From: a bacterium
GTDB taxonomy: Bacteria > JAJVIF01
Assembly (NCBI GenBank): GCA_022072165.1
Contig: JAJVIF010000004.1
Span: 64,262 to 128,261, forward strand
Reading direction: 5' to 3'
DNA length: 64,000 nucleotides
Under the pieces are notes generated by a model, which was given only the letters and a program-made list of their open reading frames with translations, ran no database searches and was not told the DNA's origin. A program made the translations under genes and the position numbers. This document shows positions 17,302 through 25,617 of the stretch, piece by piece. The stretch's first letter is position 1. The number at the start of each line of letters is the position of its first letter.

Positions 17302-18350
17302 GCCTGCCCACTGTCGCCAGACGCCTCGTCGCGCTTCTTGGGTTTGCGCCCCCGCTTCCCGATGCCCTTCACGTCCTTGACTTCCACGAAGTTCAGGATG
17401 GTGGAGAGCTTGAAGCGTCGCTGATTCCCCGGAGTCCGGATGCACTCCAGGAGTCCCTGGTTGGTGTAGCGGCGGACCGTGGTCTTACAGACATTCAGGA
17501 TAGTGGCGGCTTCTTCCAGAGAGACGACGGGGTCGAGGAGTTCCTCGATCAGCTCTTCGCGCTTTTGTTTGGGGGAAGGGCGTCGGGTTCGGCGCGCTTC
17601 CTCTTCACGACGCGCCATGTGCTCCGTGTCGAAGAGGGTCGTTTGCTCCACTGCGGTGGCCACGACCGTCGGGGCTGGGAGAGGTGCCTCCACCGGCACA
17701 TAAGCCGCCTCTTCCACCTCCGGGAGCGCTTCGACATACTCGTCATCGACTCCGGGCACCATCGCGAGGGCGGCCGTCTCCGTGGGGAACTCGACCATAG
17801 CGGGTGCTACAGAGAGCGCTTCAGCGCGTGGGACCTCAGTGGCTTCCGGTGGGGCGGAGGCCTGGCGCAGCAGGGCTGCTTCATCGTGGGGCGCGATCCG
17901 GGGCGCGGTCTGCTGCAGGAGGACTTTCCGCTCCCGCTCGATTTCCGCCTGGACTTCCGGGGTTAGGGGCTGGATGTCGGAGTCGAGTTCCGCCAGGTCA
18001 TCAAGTCGCAGTACCCGGGGGGCCGGGTCGGCGGTGTCGCGACGCATAGGGCGTGGCGGCGCAGTCTGCGGCTGCGGTTCCGGCCGGGCAATGACATCGC
18101 TCAGGCGTGGTGCATGGTCCGGGGCGGGATGCGGTACCCGATGGGCGCTATCGGGCGTGGCGGGGCTGGGCTGTTCCAGGGCCTGGGCCGGCAGGGGGAG
18201 TCCGGAGGTGGGGTCCTTCGGCATCGCCGGGGCCTCCCCACGCGCCACCGCCTCCTCCTGCTTCTGCAGCATCCGCCGTGTCTCACGCTGGACATAGCGT
18301 CGCCATTCACTGATGGAGACTGGTTCCGGCTTCGGATCACGTCCCGCCAT
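17298..18350 (-). CDS. MerR/excisionase-type helix-turn-helix protein with long disordered N-terminus
   Basis: 350 aa from the ATG at 18350 (AAGGGG upstream). Residues ~1-270 are low-complexity Pro/Ala/Glu/Arg with no fold visible. The C-terminal ~70 residues carry a MerR-type winged helix: VSLEEAATILNVCKTTVRRY, then a wing with GLLECIRTPGNQRRF, the pattern of the HTH_17 DNA-binding family. A basic tail KRGRKPKKRD could add non-specific DNA affinity. No metal-binding or dimerisation domain is seen, so the regulator's input is unknown. It has a promoter-like TATACT 62 bases upstream of its start and is divergent from the lipoprotein gene at 18600. Confidence 0.75.
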   Translation of the reverse strand: MAGRDPKPEPVSISEWRRYVQRETRRMLQKQEEAVARGEAPAMPKDPTSGLPLPAQALEQPSPATPDSAHRVPHPAPDHAPRLSDVIARPEPQPQTAPPRPMRRDTADPAPRVLRLDDLAELDSDIQPLTPEVQAEIERERKVLLQQTAPRIAPHDEAALLRQASAPPEATEVPRAEALSVAPAMVEFPTETAALAMVPGVDDEYVEALPEVEEAAYVPVEAPLPAPTVVATAVEQTTLFDTEHMARREEEARRTRRPSPKQKREELIEELLDPVVSLEEAATILNVCKTTVRRYTNQGLLECIRTPGNQRRFKLSTILNFVEVKDVKGIGKRGRKPKKRDEASGDSGQA

Positions 18351-18411
18351 CGTTGCACCCCTTCGCGTTAGTCCCTGGCACCCCGCTGGCAAAGTGCGGG
18401 GCTGGGAAAAT

Positions 18412-18440
18412 AGTATAAGGTTGCCCCGAGTCCCGTGCCA
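18412..18440 (-). promoter_or_regulatory. candidate promoter of the HTH protein gene
   Basis: Minus-strand -10 TATACT (18412-18417), 17-base spacer, then a poor -35 TGGCAC (18435-18440). Confidence 0.4.
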
Positions 18441-18462
18441 GCCAAATGCCCGTTACAAGCAC

Positions 18463-18492
18463 TTGCACTTTCCACAGGCCTTGTCGTAAAAT
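18463..18492 (+). promoter_or_regulatory. candidate sigma-70 promoter of the lipoprotein gene at 18600
   Basis: TTGCAC (18463-18468), 18-base spacer, TAAAAT (18487-18492): four of six and five of six consensus bases. It would give a leader of about 100 bases. Confidence 0.55.
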
Positions 18493-18599
18493 CAAACCGC
18501 TCCCACAGTATTTCGTGGTTCCCGGCCGGTGGCACTGGCCACCAGCGGGTATCATGTAGCTACCGCGCCGTGCGGCATCGCTGAGTCTTCGAGGGCATC

Positions 18600-19238
18600 A
18601 TGCGTAGCCTGACATCATGGCACTCCCGGACCCTCCTGCTAGGCGTATGCGCCCTGCTGCTGGCGGGTTGTGGGGGCGAGAAGCTCGCGATCACGTCGCC
18701 CGACGTGCCTGGGCAACAGTTGACCAATCCTGATCCGGGGAATGGCGTGGATGGGACTTTTATCCCGTACATCCCGCCGCCCACCGATCAGGGAGGCAAG
18801 GACCCCATCCCGGCCTTCACCGATCCGGGCATGACGAGCCAGTCGGGGCAGAACTCCGACGGCACCGGCCTCGGCAATCCGGTCTACACCCCGAATGATT
18901 CCGGCCTCGACCTCCTGCTGGATGTCCAGTTCCCGGCAGGTGGTGGCTTCACGGTTGATGTCGAAGGCTCCGATGGCAAAACCCGCCTCTTCAACAGCGA
19001 GGATGGCGGCCTCGTCGGACCCGGCTTCACCACCGGCGGTGCGCCTGGGCCCTCCTTCGACCCTGGCACCGGGGTCCTCCAGATCCCCCTCACCATGGGC
19101 ACCGACGCGAGTGTCTACCTGACGGTCACCATTTCCACCGGCCAGGAGCAGACAAACGAGTCGCATACCATCCGGCTGCCGCAGGGCTGGACGCCCCTCG
19201 ACCCGAACATGGGTGGGACTGGCGCCCAGATGTTCTAG
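18600..19238 (+). CDS. small lipoprotein of unknown function
   Basis: 212 aa. The signal peptide ends in the lipobox LAGC at residue ~24. The mature part starts with a Pro/Gly/Asp-rich linker (NPDPGNGVDGTF, YIPPPTDQGGKDP), then a beta-rich domain of ~110 residues (GLDLLLDVQFPAGGGFTVDVEG, VYLTVTISTGQEQTNESH) with an Ig-like look. No family recognised. A monocistronic unit: its own promoter at 18463 and a strong terminator 45 bases after the stop. Confidence 0.8.
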   Translation: MRSLTSWHSRTLLLGVCALLLAGCGGEKLAITSPDVPGQQLTNPDPGNGVDGTFIPYIPPPTDQGGKDPIPAFTDPGMTSQSGQNSDGTGLGNPVYTPNDSGLDLLLDVQFPAGGGFTVDVEGSDGKTRLFNSEDGGLVGPGFTTGGAPGPSFDPGTGVLQIPLTMGTDASVYLTVTISTGQEQTNESHTIRLPQGWTPLDPNMGGTGAQMF

Positions 19239-19282
19239 CGCTCCCGAGCGCCAGGACCTTGTGGCAACGCAAGAGTTGTTTA

Positions 19283-19324
19283 CAACCTCGCCCCCCGGAT
19301 CGCCGGGGGGTGTTGCTTTTGCTG
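19283..19324 (+). terminator. Rho-independent terminator after the lipoprotein gene
   Basis: CAAC plus CCCCCCGG / CCGGGGGG plus GTTG with a 4-base loop, followed by CTTTTG. Confidence 0.85.
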
Positions 19325-19377
19325 GGTGATGGCACGGCACTGCGACAGATGTCTGACACTCCCCGGAGGGCTTGGCG

Positions 19378-19650
19378 ATGTCCTGGGATGATGAATGGCA
19401 GCAGTTGTTGCCGATGCTGGGGAGTCTGCCGGAGCTGATCGCGCTGGTGTGCCTGTTCGTGCTGAACAACGCGCTCTGGATGCGACTTCTCTTTCAGTGG
19501 CAGGACCAAGGGAGTCGGGCACTCTGGGAAGGGGTCCGGCAACTCACACTACTCACTCAAGAGGTGAGTCAGATCCGGGAATGGCTGGTGTTTCAGACAG
19601 AAATGCTGGAGGCGGGTCAGGAGGCGGTGGAATATGAGGACAAATTGTGA
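19378..19650 (+). CDS. small single-pass membrane protein with coiled-coil tail
   Basis: 90 aa from the ATG at 19378, which has GGAGGG seven bases upstream; a TTG at 19372 is too close to that site. One hydrophobic helix (ELIALVCLFVLNNALWMRLLF) is followed by an amphipathic, Leu/Gln/Glu-rich helix (LWEGVRQLTLLTQEVSQI) likely to form a coiled coil. It resembles small scaffold or sensor-anchor proteins in layout only. It precedes the helicase gene by 85 bases on the same strand. Confidence 0.6.
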   Translation: MSWDDEWQQLLPMLGSLPELIALVCLFVLNNALWMRLLFQWQDQGSRALWEGVRQLTLLTQEVSQIREWLVFQTEMLEAGQEAVEYEDKL

Positions 19651-19735
19651 CCGTTTGTGGAGAGGATCAGGGCTATCGTGCTGTCATCGCCATCGGAAGA
19701 CTTCGCACTAAACAAATGCGTAGTACCTTTGGTGC

Positions 19736-22700
19736 ATGACGCCCATGCTTGACCATCCCAGACTCCTCCTCACCCTCGACCCCGACCAGGCCCAGGCCGC
19801 CGCCATGGTGGACCGGCACCTGCTGGTTGTCGCGGGACCGGGAGCGGGCAAAACCCGGGTGGTCATCGGACGCATCCAGCACCTCCTGACCCACGGTGAT
19901 GCCGCCGGGCAGCCGGTGGCCCCCTCGGAAATCTGCTGCATCACCTTTACCAACAAAGCCTGCTCCGAAATCGTGGCGCGCATCCGCGACCACTTCCCCG
20001 CTGAAGCGGAAGAGATTACAGTCCGGACGTTCCATGGCCTCGCCCGGGAGATCGTGCAGCGCTTCCACGAAGTTGCGGACCTCCCCCGGCATTTCCACAT
20101 CATCGACGAGGCCACGCAGGACGACATCCTCCAGTTCGCCTGCCGCAAACATCAGTTACGTCGCGACCCGCTGGTGCTGCGTCGCCTGAAGTCCCATCTG
20201 GATCTTGAAAAGAGCGCCATGCGCTATCCCCTGACGCATCCCCAGGCGAAGGGGGCCGCCCTGGAGGAACTCCCCCGGCTCTATACCTACTACCAGTCGT
20301 TCTTGCGGGATCATGGGATTCTCGATTTCAACGACCTGCTGCTGGCGGCGATCCAGATTCTGATGGGCTCCCGGGAGGCGGTCCGCTGGGTGCAGGGACG
20401 CTGTCGGTTTTTGCTGCTCGATGAGTTCCAGGATGTCAATCAGGCGCAGTACGAGCTGATCCGGTTGCTGGCGGGACCCTCAATGACGGTCCTGGCAGTG
20501 GCCGATGGCAACCAGATGATCTATGGCTGGCGGGGGTCTAACTCGGCGTACCTGCATCTGTTTCGCCGGGAGTTCGAGGCGGAAGTCATCGAACTGACTC
20601 GCAACTACCGGGCGGCGGAGGACCTGCAGGTCCTGGCGCGTCAGCTCATCCACCACAACACGCCGGATCGGCCGGTGCCGCCGCTGGCACCGACCCTCAC
20701 AGACAAACATGCCACGCACTTCCAGTTGCTCGATGAAGACGAGGAAGTCCTGGCGATTCGCAAGGTGATCCAGGCAGCGCTCAAGAGCGACCCGACCCTG
20801 CAGTATCGCGACATCGCCATCCTCTACCGGACCCACGACATCGCGGATCGGCTGGAGCGGGATCTCGCGTTGGCCGACATTCCGGTGCAGCGGGTCCGGA
20901 AGCAGACCGAGGAACTGGCTGGGGGCATCGAGCATCTGGTGGCCTACCTGCGGCTGTCGCAGCATCTGTTTGACTGGGACCTCTATCGCGCGATGGAGTA
21001 TCCGCGTCGGCTCCTCTCCCCCTGGGAAAATCTCTGGGTGAATCAGGCGCATCAGGCTGCCGAACTGCCGCTGCTCGATCTGCTCAGCGGCGAATTGCCC
21101 TCCACCATCAGCCCGCTCTCACAGGGGAAGCTCCGCCGGTTCGCGACTCTGGTGCGGGAGCTCCACGCCCACGAAGCGACTCAGGCGCCCTCTGCCTTTT
21201 TTAAACAACTGGTCGCTTCATTGGGTGAGTTTCGCTCACCCTTCACCGAGGACGAAGAAAACGCACTGCTGGAGCGCCTGCAGCAGGGAGATGGGCAGGA
21301 GCAGGAGACCATCGCCGGGATGCATCAGTTCCTTCGGGAAAGTCCCACCGGACGCTTCCTGGTGGTCCACAACGGCACGGTTACCGGCTTGCTGGCCGCG
21401 CTGATCAGTCGGGAAGCGATCCGGGAGTATCTTCATCGGCAGATGGCTGTCGGGACCTGCGAACTGATGCATCAGTCGCAGTGGGAAAAGCTTGCCGCCG
21501 ATGCCAGAGGTGCGGAAGTCTGTGTCCTGACCCTCGGACTCTCAGCGGAGCAGGACACGCTGATGCGTCAGCGAGCCGGCGAGGCGAGTCTCAGCGGTCC
21601 CTGGCTGACGCTGGCCCCGCAACCGCCGTTTCCGGGGGAGTCGTTTGAGGTCGCCCTCGATGTCTGGGGCTGGTGGGCGTGGTGCCTGGCGCAGCCGCTC
21701 ACTCCCCTGACCGGCGATGGGGTCTACATCGATCTGGAAACCACCGGCAAAGAACCTTACCGCTGTCACCTGCTGGAAGTGGCAGCCCTGCGAGTCGATC
21801 TGGCGACCGGCGCAGTCCGGGATCGGTATCAGACATTCGTGCAACCACCGGGCACGATTCCCTCGAAGGTCCAGGAAATCACCGGCATTACCGAGGCCAT
21901 GGTGGCCGAAGCGCCGCAGGCCGGGCGGGTGCTGCCGCAGGTCCTGGAGTTCATCGGGACCCTGCCGCTCATCGGCCATAACCTCGAGGGCTTCGACCTG
22001 CCGATCCTGCGTCGGTACGCCCAGCATCTGGCGCAGGTCGAGCTGACGAATCTCCCGGTCGACACGCTGCGCTGGGCGCGGGAGTTGTTGCCGCGACAGA
22101 GCCATTCCCAGGAAGCCCTCTGCCAGCGTTTCGGACTCGCCCCGCCGGAGGGAGGGCAGCACCATCGCGCGATGGTCGATGTGGAGTTGCTGCATCAGTT
22201 GGTGCCGCATCTGACCCGACTGGATGCCATCAAGCGGGGTCTTCTCTTCAGCCAGACCGCCCTCGTCCTGCTGGCCCTGGCGAGCTACCAGGATGAAACC
22301 GCGCCGGATGCCCTTCGCATCGCGATCCGGGAAGCTGGCAAGCGGATTCTGCAGCGTCATGAAGAAGACGACCGGGATCTGGCGATGCTCATCGGACGTC
22401 ACTTCACGGAATTCCAGGCGGCGCGACTCGTGGCGCTTCTCAAGCTCCTCCAGGAAGAGCCCCTGGGGGATGATGCGGCGTATGACCGCTTTGCGCGGCA
22501 TGTCGCGGCGTTGCGGGAGCAGATGCTCCGCTTCGAGGAAGCGCATCCGACCGAAGGGGTCCGGGAGTTCCTGCAGTTTCACTATCTCCTGAGTGATCAG
22601 GACTTTCTCTCCAGCGAAAACACGGTCAAGCTCCTGACTGTTCATGCGGCGAAGGGCCTGGAGTTCGAGGTAGTGATCATTGTGGGCCTGGAGCAGGGGA

Positions 22701-22927
22701 GCTTCCCGCATCACCTTGCGATTCGGCATCTGTCCCGCATCGAGGAAGAACGTCGCCTGCTCTATGTCGCCCTCACCCGGGCGCGACGCAAGGTCTATCT
22801 CACCAGCGTCGAGACGCGACACGGACGGTATCGTCCGCCGAGCATGTTTCTGCGGGAGCTGCCGCGTCAGGTGTTGCGACGCTTCCGGTCAGACAAGCTG
22901 AACCGTCGACGGGGCCGTGCGGCCTGA
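19736..22927 (+). CDS. UvrD/PcrA-like superfamily 1 helicase with inserted DnaQ-like exonuclease domain
   Basis: 1063 aa. SF1A helicase motifs in order: Q-like LTLDPDQAQA, Walker A GPGAGKT (~residue 37), Ia ITFTNKA, Walker B LLLDEFQDVN, III GNQMIYGWRG, IV LTRNYRA, then near the C-terminus Va TVHAAKGLEFE and VI LLYVALTRARRK. Between IV and Va, at residues ~660-830, lies a complete DEDDh 3'-5' exonuclease: DLETTG (~666), HNLEGFD (~748), HHRAMVD (~809). So one chain should unwind DNA and trim 3' ends. Usual UvrD/PcrA is 650-750 aa; the extra length is the exonuclease plus linkers. Likely in DNA repair or recombination. Start at 19736 has no clear ribosome site (ATG at 19745 also possible). No partner gene adjoins it. 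Confidence 0.92.
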   Translation: MTPMLDHPRLLLTLDPDQAQAAAMVDRHLLVVAGPGAGKTRVVIGRIQHLLTHGDAAGQPVAPSEICCITFTNKACSEIVARIRDHFPAEAEEITVRTFHGLAREIVQRFHEVADLPRHFHIIDEATQDDILQFACRKHQLRRDPLVLRRLKSHLDLEKSAMRYPLTHPQAKGAALEELPRLYTYYQSFLRDHGILDFNDLLLAAIQILMGSREAVRWVQGRCRFLLLDEFQDVNQAQYELIRLLAGPSMTVLAVADGNQMIYGWRGSNSAYLHLFRREFEAEVIELTRNYRAAEDLQVLARQLIHHNTPDRPVPPLAPTLTDKHATHFQLLDEDEEVLAIRKVIQAALKSDPTLQYRDIAILYRTHDIADRLERDLALADIPVQRVRKQTEELAGGIEHLVAYLRLSQHLFDWDLYRAMEYPRRLLSPWENLWVNQAHQAAELPLLDLLSGELPSTISPLSQGKLRRFATLVRELHAHEATQAPSAFFKQLVASLGEFRSPFTEDEENALLERLQQGDGQEQETIAGMHQFLRESPTGRFLVVHNGTVTGLLAALISREAIREYLHRQMAVGTCELMHQSQWEKLAADARGAEVCVLTLGLSAEQDTLMRQRAGEASLSGPWLTLAPQPPFPGESFEVALDVWGWWAWCLAQPLTPLTGDGVYIDLETTGKEPYRCHLLEVAALRVDLATGAVRDRYQTFVQPPGTIPSKVQEITGITEAMVAEAPQAGRVLPQVLEFIGTLPLIGHNLEGFDLPILRRYAQHLAQVELTNLPVDTLRWARELLPRQSHSQEALCQRFGLAPPEGGQHHRAMVDVELLHQLVPHLTRLDAIKRGLLFSQTALVLLALASYQDETAPDALRIAIREAGKRILQRHEEDDRDLAMLIGRHFTEFQAARLVALLKLLQEEPLGDDAAYDRFARHVAALREQMLRFEEAHPTEGVREFLQFHYLLSDQDFLSSENTVKLLTVHAAKGLEFEVVIIVGLEQGSFPHHLAIRHLSRIEEERRLLYVALTRARRKVYLTSVETRHGRYRPPSMFLRELPRQVLRRFRSDKLNRRRGRAA

Positions 22928-23031
22928 GTCCGGTTCAGGGTCGATTAGGTTTGTTGAATCGCAGGCGGACCGCTGGCTGGATGGTATGGATGTCGTTCGC
23001 GACGCACTCTCACGCAAAGGGGTATCGACCC

Positions 23032-23145
23032 ATGAAGAACTGGTCTCCTGAACGCAAGCGCATCGTGATTCTCATCGGCGCGCTCGCCCTGCTGGTCATG
23101 ACGATGCAGGTAGTGACGGTGGGGCAACGCCTCGCCAGTCTGTAG
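23032..23145 (+). CDS. 37-residue single-pass membrane peptide
   Basis: From the ATG at 23032 (AAGGGG 9-14 bases upstream): short basic N-terminus (MKNWSPERKR) then one hydrophobic helix (IVILIGALALLVMTM) and a short tail. The positive-inside layout is right for a membrane peptide. No homologue recognised. A GC hairpin follows at 23174-23199. Small size makes this uncertain. Confidence 0.4.
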   Translation: MKNWSPERKRIVILIGALALLVMTMQVVTVGQRLASL

Positions 23146-23173
23146 CTCCAGGGCTGTCAAGTATCTGAATCAC

Positions 23174-23199
23174 GCCCCCCGGGCTTGCTGATGGGGGGC
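23174..23199 (+). terminator. weak terminator-like hairpin
   Basis: GCCCCCC / GGGGGGC with a 12-base loop, 28 bases after the small ORF stop; no T-tract. Confidence 0.35.
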
Positions 23200-23319
23200 C
23201 GGTCACCCGGCATGACTGCCCGCGATCAAGGGTCGATGGGTCCATGAACTCCCGGTGGCTGGTCCGGCCCGTTGTCAGCGCCTGGGGGCGCGTGCTGTTT
23301 TGTGCTGCTGATGTGTGAT

Positions 23320-23740
23320 GGTGTCGCAGCAAGCCACGCCGTTACCGCTGAGGGACTGCTCTGATGGACCGCGGCGCTTGCGCCGCTTCTTCAAAAATGC
23401 GATCCCCTAAGTGGCCCCCGGTCGCTGCGCCATTCCCCGATCAAGCCCCCGGTCGCTGCGCGACCACCCCCTAAGCGGCCCCCGATCGCTGCGCGACCAC
23501 CCCCGCAAGCGGGGGGGGGGAGGGAAGGTGTGCAAAAGCTCAGAGGGGCGACCGGGGGTCGCCCCTCCGAAAGTCGATGAATCATCTGGTGGGTCGACCT
23601 CCAGGTCGATGGGTGCTGGGACTTCAGTCCCCGACACACCAGCGCATGGACCCGTACGGACCAGACATCACGTCCCAGGTCTAAAGACCTGGTGTCCGGC
23701 GCAGCCGCCGGGGGCCTCCTGTCGTGACCGCACCTACGCC
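23320..23740. repeat. intergenic hairpin array, copy 1
   Basis: Non-coding stretch in the 690-base gap before leuD. It begins with an arm-like sequence (GTCGCAGCAAGCCACGCCG) and a GCGGCGC/GCGCCGC hairpin. Three imperfect ~32-base tandem units sharing GCCCCCG(G/A)TCGCTGCGC follow at 23411-23504, then a C5/G10 hairpin. After that come separate perfect hairpins: arms of 11 bp with a GGG loop (23543-23567), TCGACCT-CC-AGGTCGA (23594-23609), GGGACT-TC-AGTCCC (23618-23631) and CCAGGTC-TAAA-GACCTGG (23675-23692). The same parts recur in reverse orientation at 43.9-44.4 kb. No ORF with protein-like composition lies here. Confidence 0.8.
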
Positions 23741-23833
23741 ACCTGCAGCAACCCATGGCGCTTGTATACTCGGGGGACGACACCAGCAGCCTGTCGGAGC
23801 GACAGCCTGCCTGCCAGGGGAGGGGACACCACC

Positions 23834-24349
23834 ATGAGTCTGCGCGGCAAAGTCATCAAGCTCGGTGACAACATCGACACCGACCTCATCATTCCGGCCC
23901 GCTACTGCAACATGTTTAAGGAAGAGGAACTCGGACCCCATGCGCTGGCCGGGATCGAAGAGCAATATGTCGCGAAGCATGTGGCGCGGGGCGACATCCT
24001 GGTGGCCGGCAGCAACTTCGGCTGCGGGTCCTCCCGGGAAGCCGCGCCGGTCAGCCTCAAGGGGGCCGGTTTCGCCTGTGTCATCGCTGATTCCTTCGCA
24101 CGCATCTTCTACCGCAACTCCTTCAACATCGGGCTGCCGATTCTGGAGTGCCCGGAGGCCGCGATAGGGATCAGCCAGGGGGATGACGTCGAGATCGATC
24201 TCGCCTCCGGGGTCATCACGAACCACACCACCGGTACGAGCTACCAGGCCGCACCCTTTCCCCCCTTCATCCAGGAGCTGGTGCAGGCGGGGGGCATGGT
24301 CAACTATGTGCGTCAGCGCCTGGAAGCGCAGGCGGTCCCGGCAGAGTAA
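23834..24349 (+). CDS. leuD: 3-isopropylmalate dehydratase small subunit
   Basis: Small subunit of the aconitase-like enzyme that isomerises 2- and 3-isopropylmalate in leucine synthesis (or of a related hydro-lyase). 171 aa from the ATG at 23834, with GGGGAGGGG upstream; the long in-frame extension before it is the repeat array. Marks are DNIDTDLIIPARY at the N-terminus and GSNFGCGSSREAA, the swivelling-domain substrate loop. The length and motif are of the short, archaeal/Thermotoga-like LeuD type, whose partners also include homoaconitase and 2,3-dimethylmalate dehydratase. No leuC or other leu gene is adjacent. Confidence 0.93.
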   Translation: MSLRGKVIKLGDNIDTDLIIPARYCNMFKEEELGPHALAGIEEQYVAKHVARGDILVAGSNFGCGSSREAAPVSLKGAGFACVIADSFARIFYRNSFNIGLPILECPEAAIGISQGDDVEIDLASGVITNHTTGTSYQAAPFPPFIQELVQAGGMVNYVRQRLEAQAVPAE

Positions 24350-24665
24350 TCCGTCGACGCAGCCCGGCGGCCATCAGGACAGGTCCCTAACAACGCACAT
24401 CGCCCCCGGGGAGTCATCCGGGGGCGATGCTGGTTCTCAGGCCGGGCTTATGGGGCTCCCTGTCAGCCTGGTGCGGGTGGCAGCGCAAGGAGGCGTGGAT
24501 CATCGCCGGGTGCAGGAAGTCGGGAAGGTCAGGCACAGACTGCATCCCTGCTCCTGGCGTGTCCCACATGAGGAACCTACGGGGGCGGCGCTTAATATGT
24601 CAAGAGAGTTGACACGAATTTTGGCGGCAATGGCCCTTTCAGCGCCTGTGCTTTAATCACTCTGA
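24350..24665. other. intergenic region between leuD and mlaF
   Basis: No gene seen. It contains the leuD hairpin at 24398-24429 and the leader of mlaF; no clear promoter was identified. Confidence 0.5.
24398..24429 (+). terminator. strong hairpin after leuD
   Basis: Perfect 12-bp arms CATCGCCCCCGG / CCGGGGGCGATG with an 8-base loop; followed by CTGGTTCTC, so the T-tract is weak. Confidence 0.55.
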
Positions 24666-25532
24666 ATGCCAGAGAGTGCCTCATTGCCGCCGGCGCCGCC
24701 GCCTCTTGATCCGCACCGGCCGCAGCCGGTGATTCAGCTACGCCATGTCACCTGCGGCTATGGGACGGTCCCGATCCTGCGGGATCTTTCCTTTGACATC
24801 TGCGAGGGCGAAGTCTTCGTCATCATCGGGGGGTCCGGGAGCGGAAAAACCACGCTATTGCGGACCCTCATCGGCTTTGCCCAGGTGCTGGAGGGGGACC
24901 TCTGGATTCTGGGGCAGCACGTGACGACCCTGCGGGAGTCGGCCTGGAGTCGCATTCGCGAGCGGATGGGCATGGTGTTCCAGAAGGCCGCCCTCTTTGA
25001 CAGCCTGACGGTGTACGAAAATGTCGCCTTCCCTCTGGTCGAGCGCTACCCGAAGATGAAGCCCAAGGAAGTGGCGCAGCGGGTCTTCGACATCCTGGAC
25101 AGTGTCAATCTCGGCGGGACCGAATCGCTCTATCCCAATGAGATTTCCGGCGGTCAGGCCAAGCGGGTCGGGCTGGCCCGGGCACTCATTGATAAGCCAA
25201 AGATTCTGCTGTACGACGAGCCAACCTCGGGCCTCGACCCGGTGATGACCGCGAATGTCGATGGTCTGATCCTGCAGGCGAAGGCGCAGTACGAGGTCAC
25301 GAGTGTGGTGGTGAGTCACGACATGAACAGCGTCTGGCGCATTGCCGACCGCGTGGTGGTCCTGCATGAGCGTCGGCTGCTCGCACTGGGGACACCGGAA
25401 GACATACAGTCGCATCCGGACGACGAATTGCAGCAGTTCATCGGGGGGCGACTCCCGTCGGACAATCCGCTGGGACAGGTGCTGGAGCAGTACGGTCATC
25501 AGCGACCCTCCATGAGGGAGCGTCGGCTATGA
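24666..25532 (+). CDS. mlaF: MlaF-type phospholipid ABC transporter ATPase
   Basis: Cytoplasmic ATPase of an MCE lipid transporter. 288 aa: a Pro-rich N-terminal extension of ~20 residues, then Walker A GGSGSGKTT (~58), Q-loop MVFQKAALFDSLTV, ABC signature ISGGQAKRVGLARAL, Walker B ILLYDEPTSGLDPV and H-loop VVSHDM. The FQxxALFDSLTVxENV segment and AKRVGLAR are typical of the MlaF/Ttg2A branch rather than of importers. It is followed after 85 bases by the MCE gene and then tamB, forming one envelope lipid-transport operon. No MlaE permease gene lies beside it in this window. Confidence 0.92.
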   Translation: MPESASLPPAPPPLDPHRPQPVIQLRHVTCGYGTVPILRDLSFDICEGEVFVIIGGSGSGKTTLLRTLIGFAQVLEGDLWILGQHVTTLRESAWSRIRERMGMVFQKAALFDSLTVYENVAFPLVERYPKMKPKEVAQRVFDILDSVNLGGTESLYPNEISGGQAKRVGLARALIDKPKILLYDEPTSGLDPVMTANVDGLILQAKAQYEVTSVVVSHDMNSVWRIADRVVVLHERRLLALGTPEDIQSHPDDELQQFIGGRLPSDNPLGQVLEQYGHQRPSMRERRL

Positions 25533-25617
25533 CGCCAGTGCGGGAAGTCTGCGACAATCGCCTGCACTGGGTGCCAGCCGCGGCCTGCTGGAAGGCCGTC
25601 GCCGGGAAGGAGTCCCC

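Noticed and set aside
18425-18445. TGGCACG on the minus strand considered as a sigma-54 promoter.
   Set aside because: The essential GC dinucleotide of the -12 element is missing at the right distance; a sigma-70-like -10 (TATACT) explains the region better.
23411-23504. Tandem repeats considered as a small CRISPR array.
   Set aside because: Units are nearly contiguous with no spacers of constant length and differing sequence, and no cas gene is present.
23411-23833. Upstream extension of leuD to a start near 23411.
   Set aside because: The extra ~140 residues are translated hairpin repeats; the ATG at 23834 has a strong ribosome site and gives the family length.
24427-24612. 61-codon open frame between leuD and mlaF.
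   Set aside because: It starts inside the leuD hairpin, has no ribosome site and no protein-like features.
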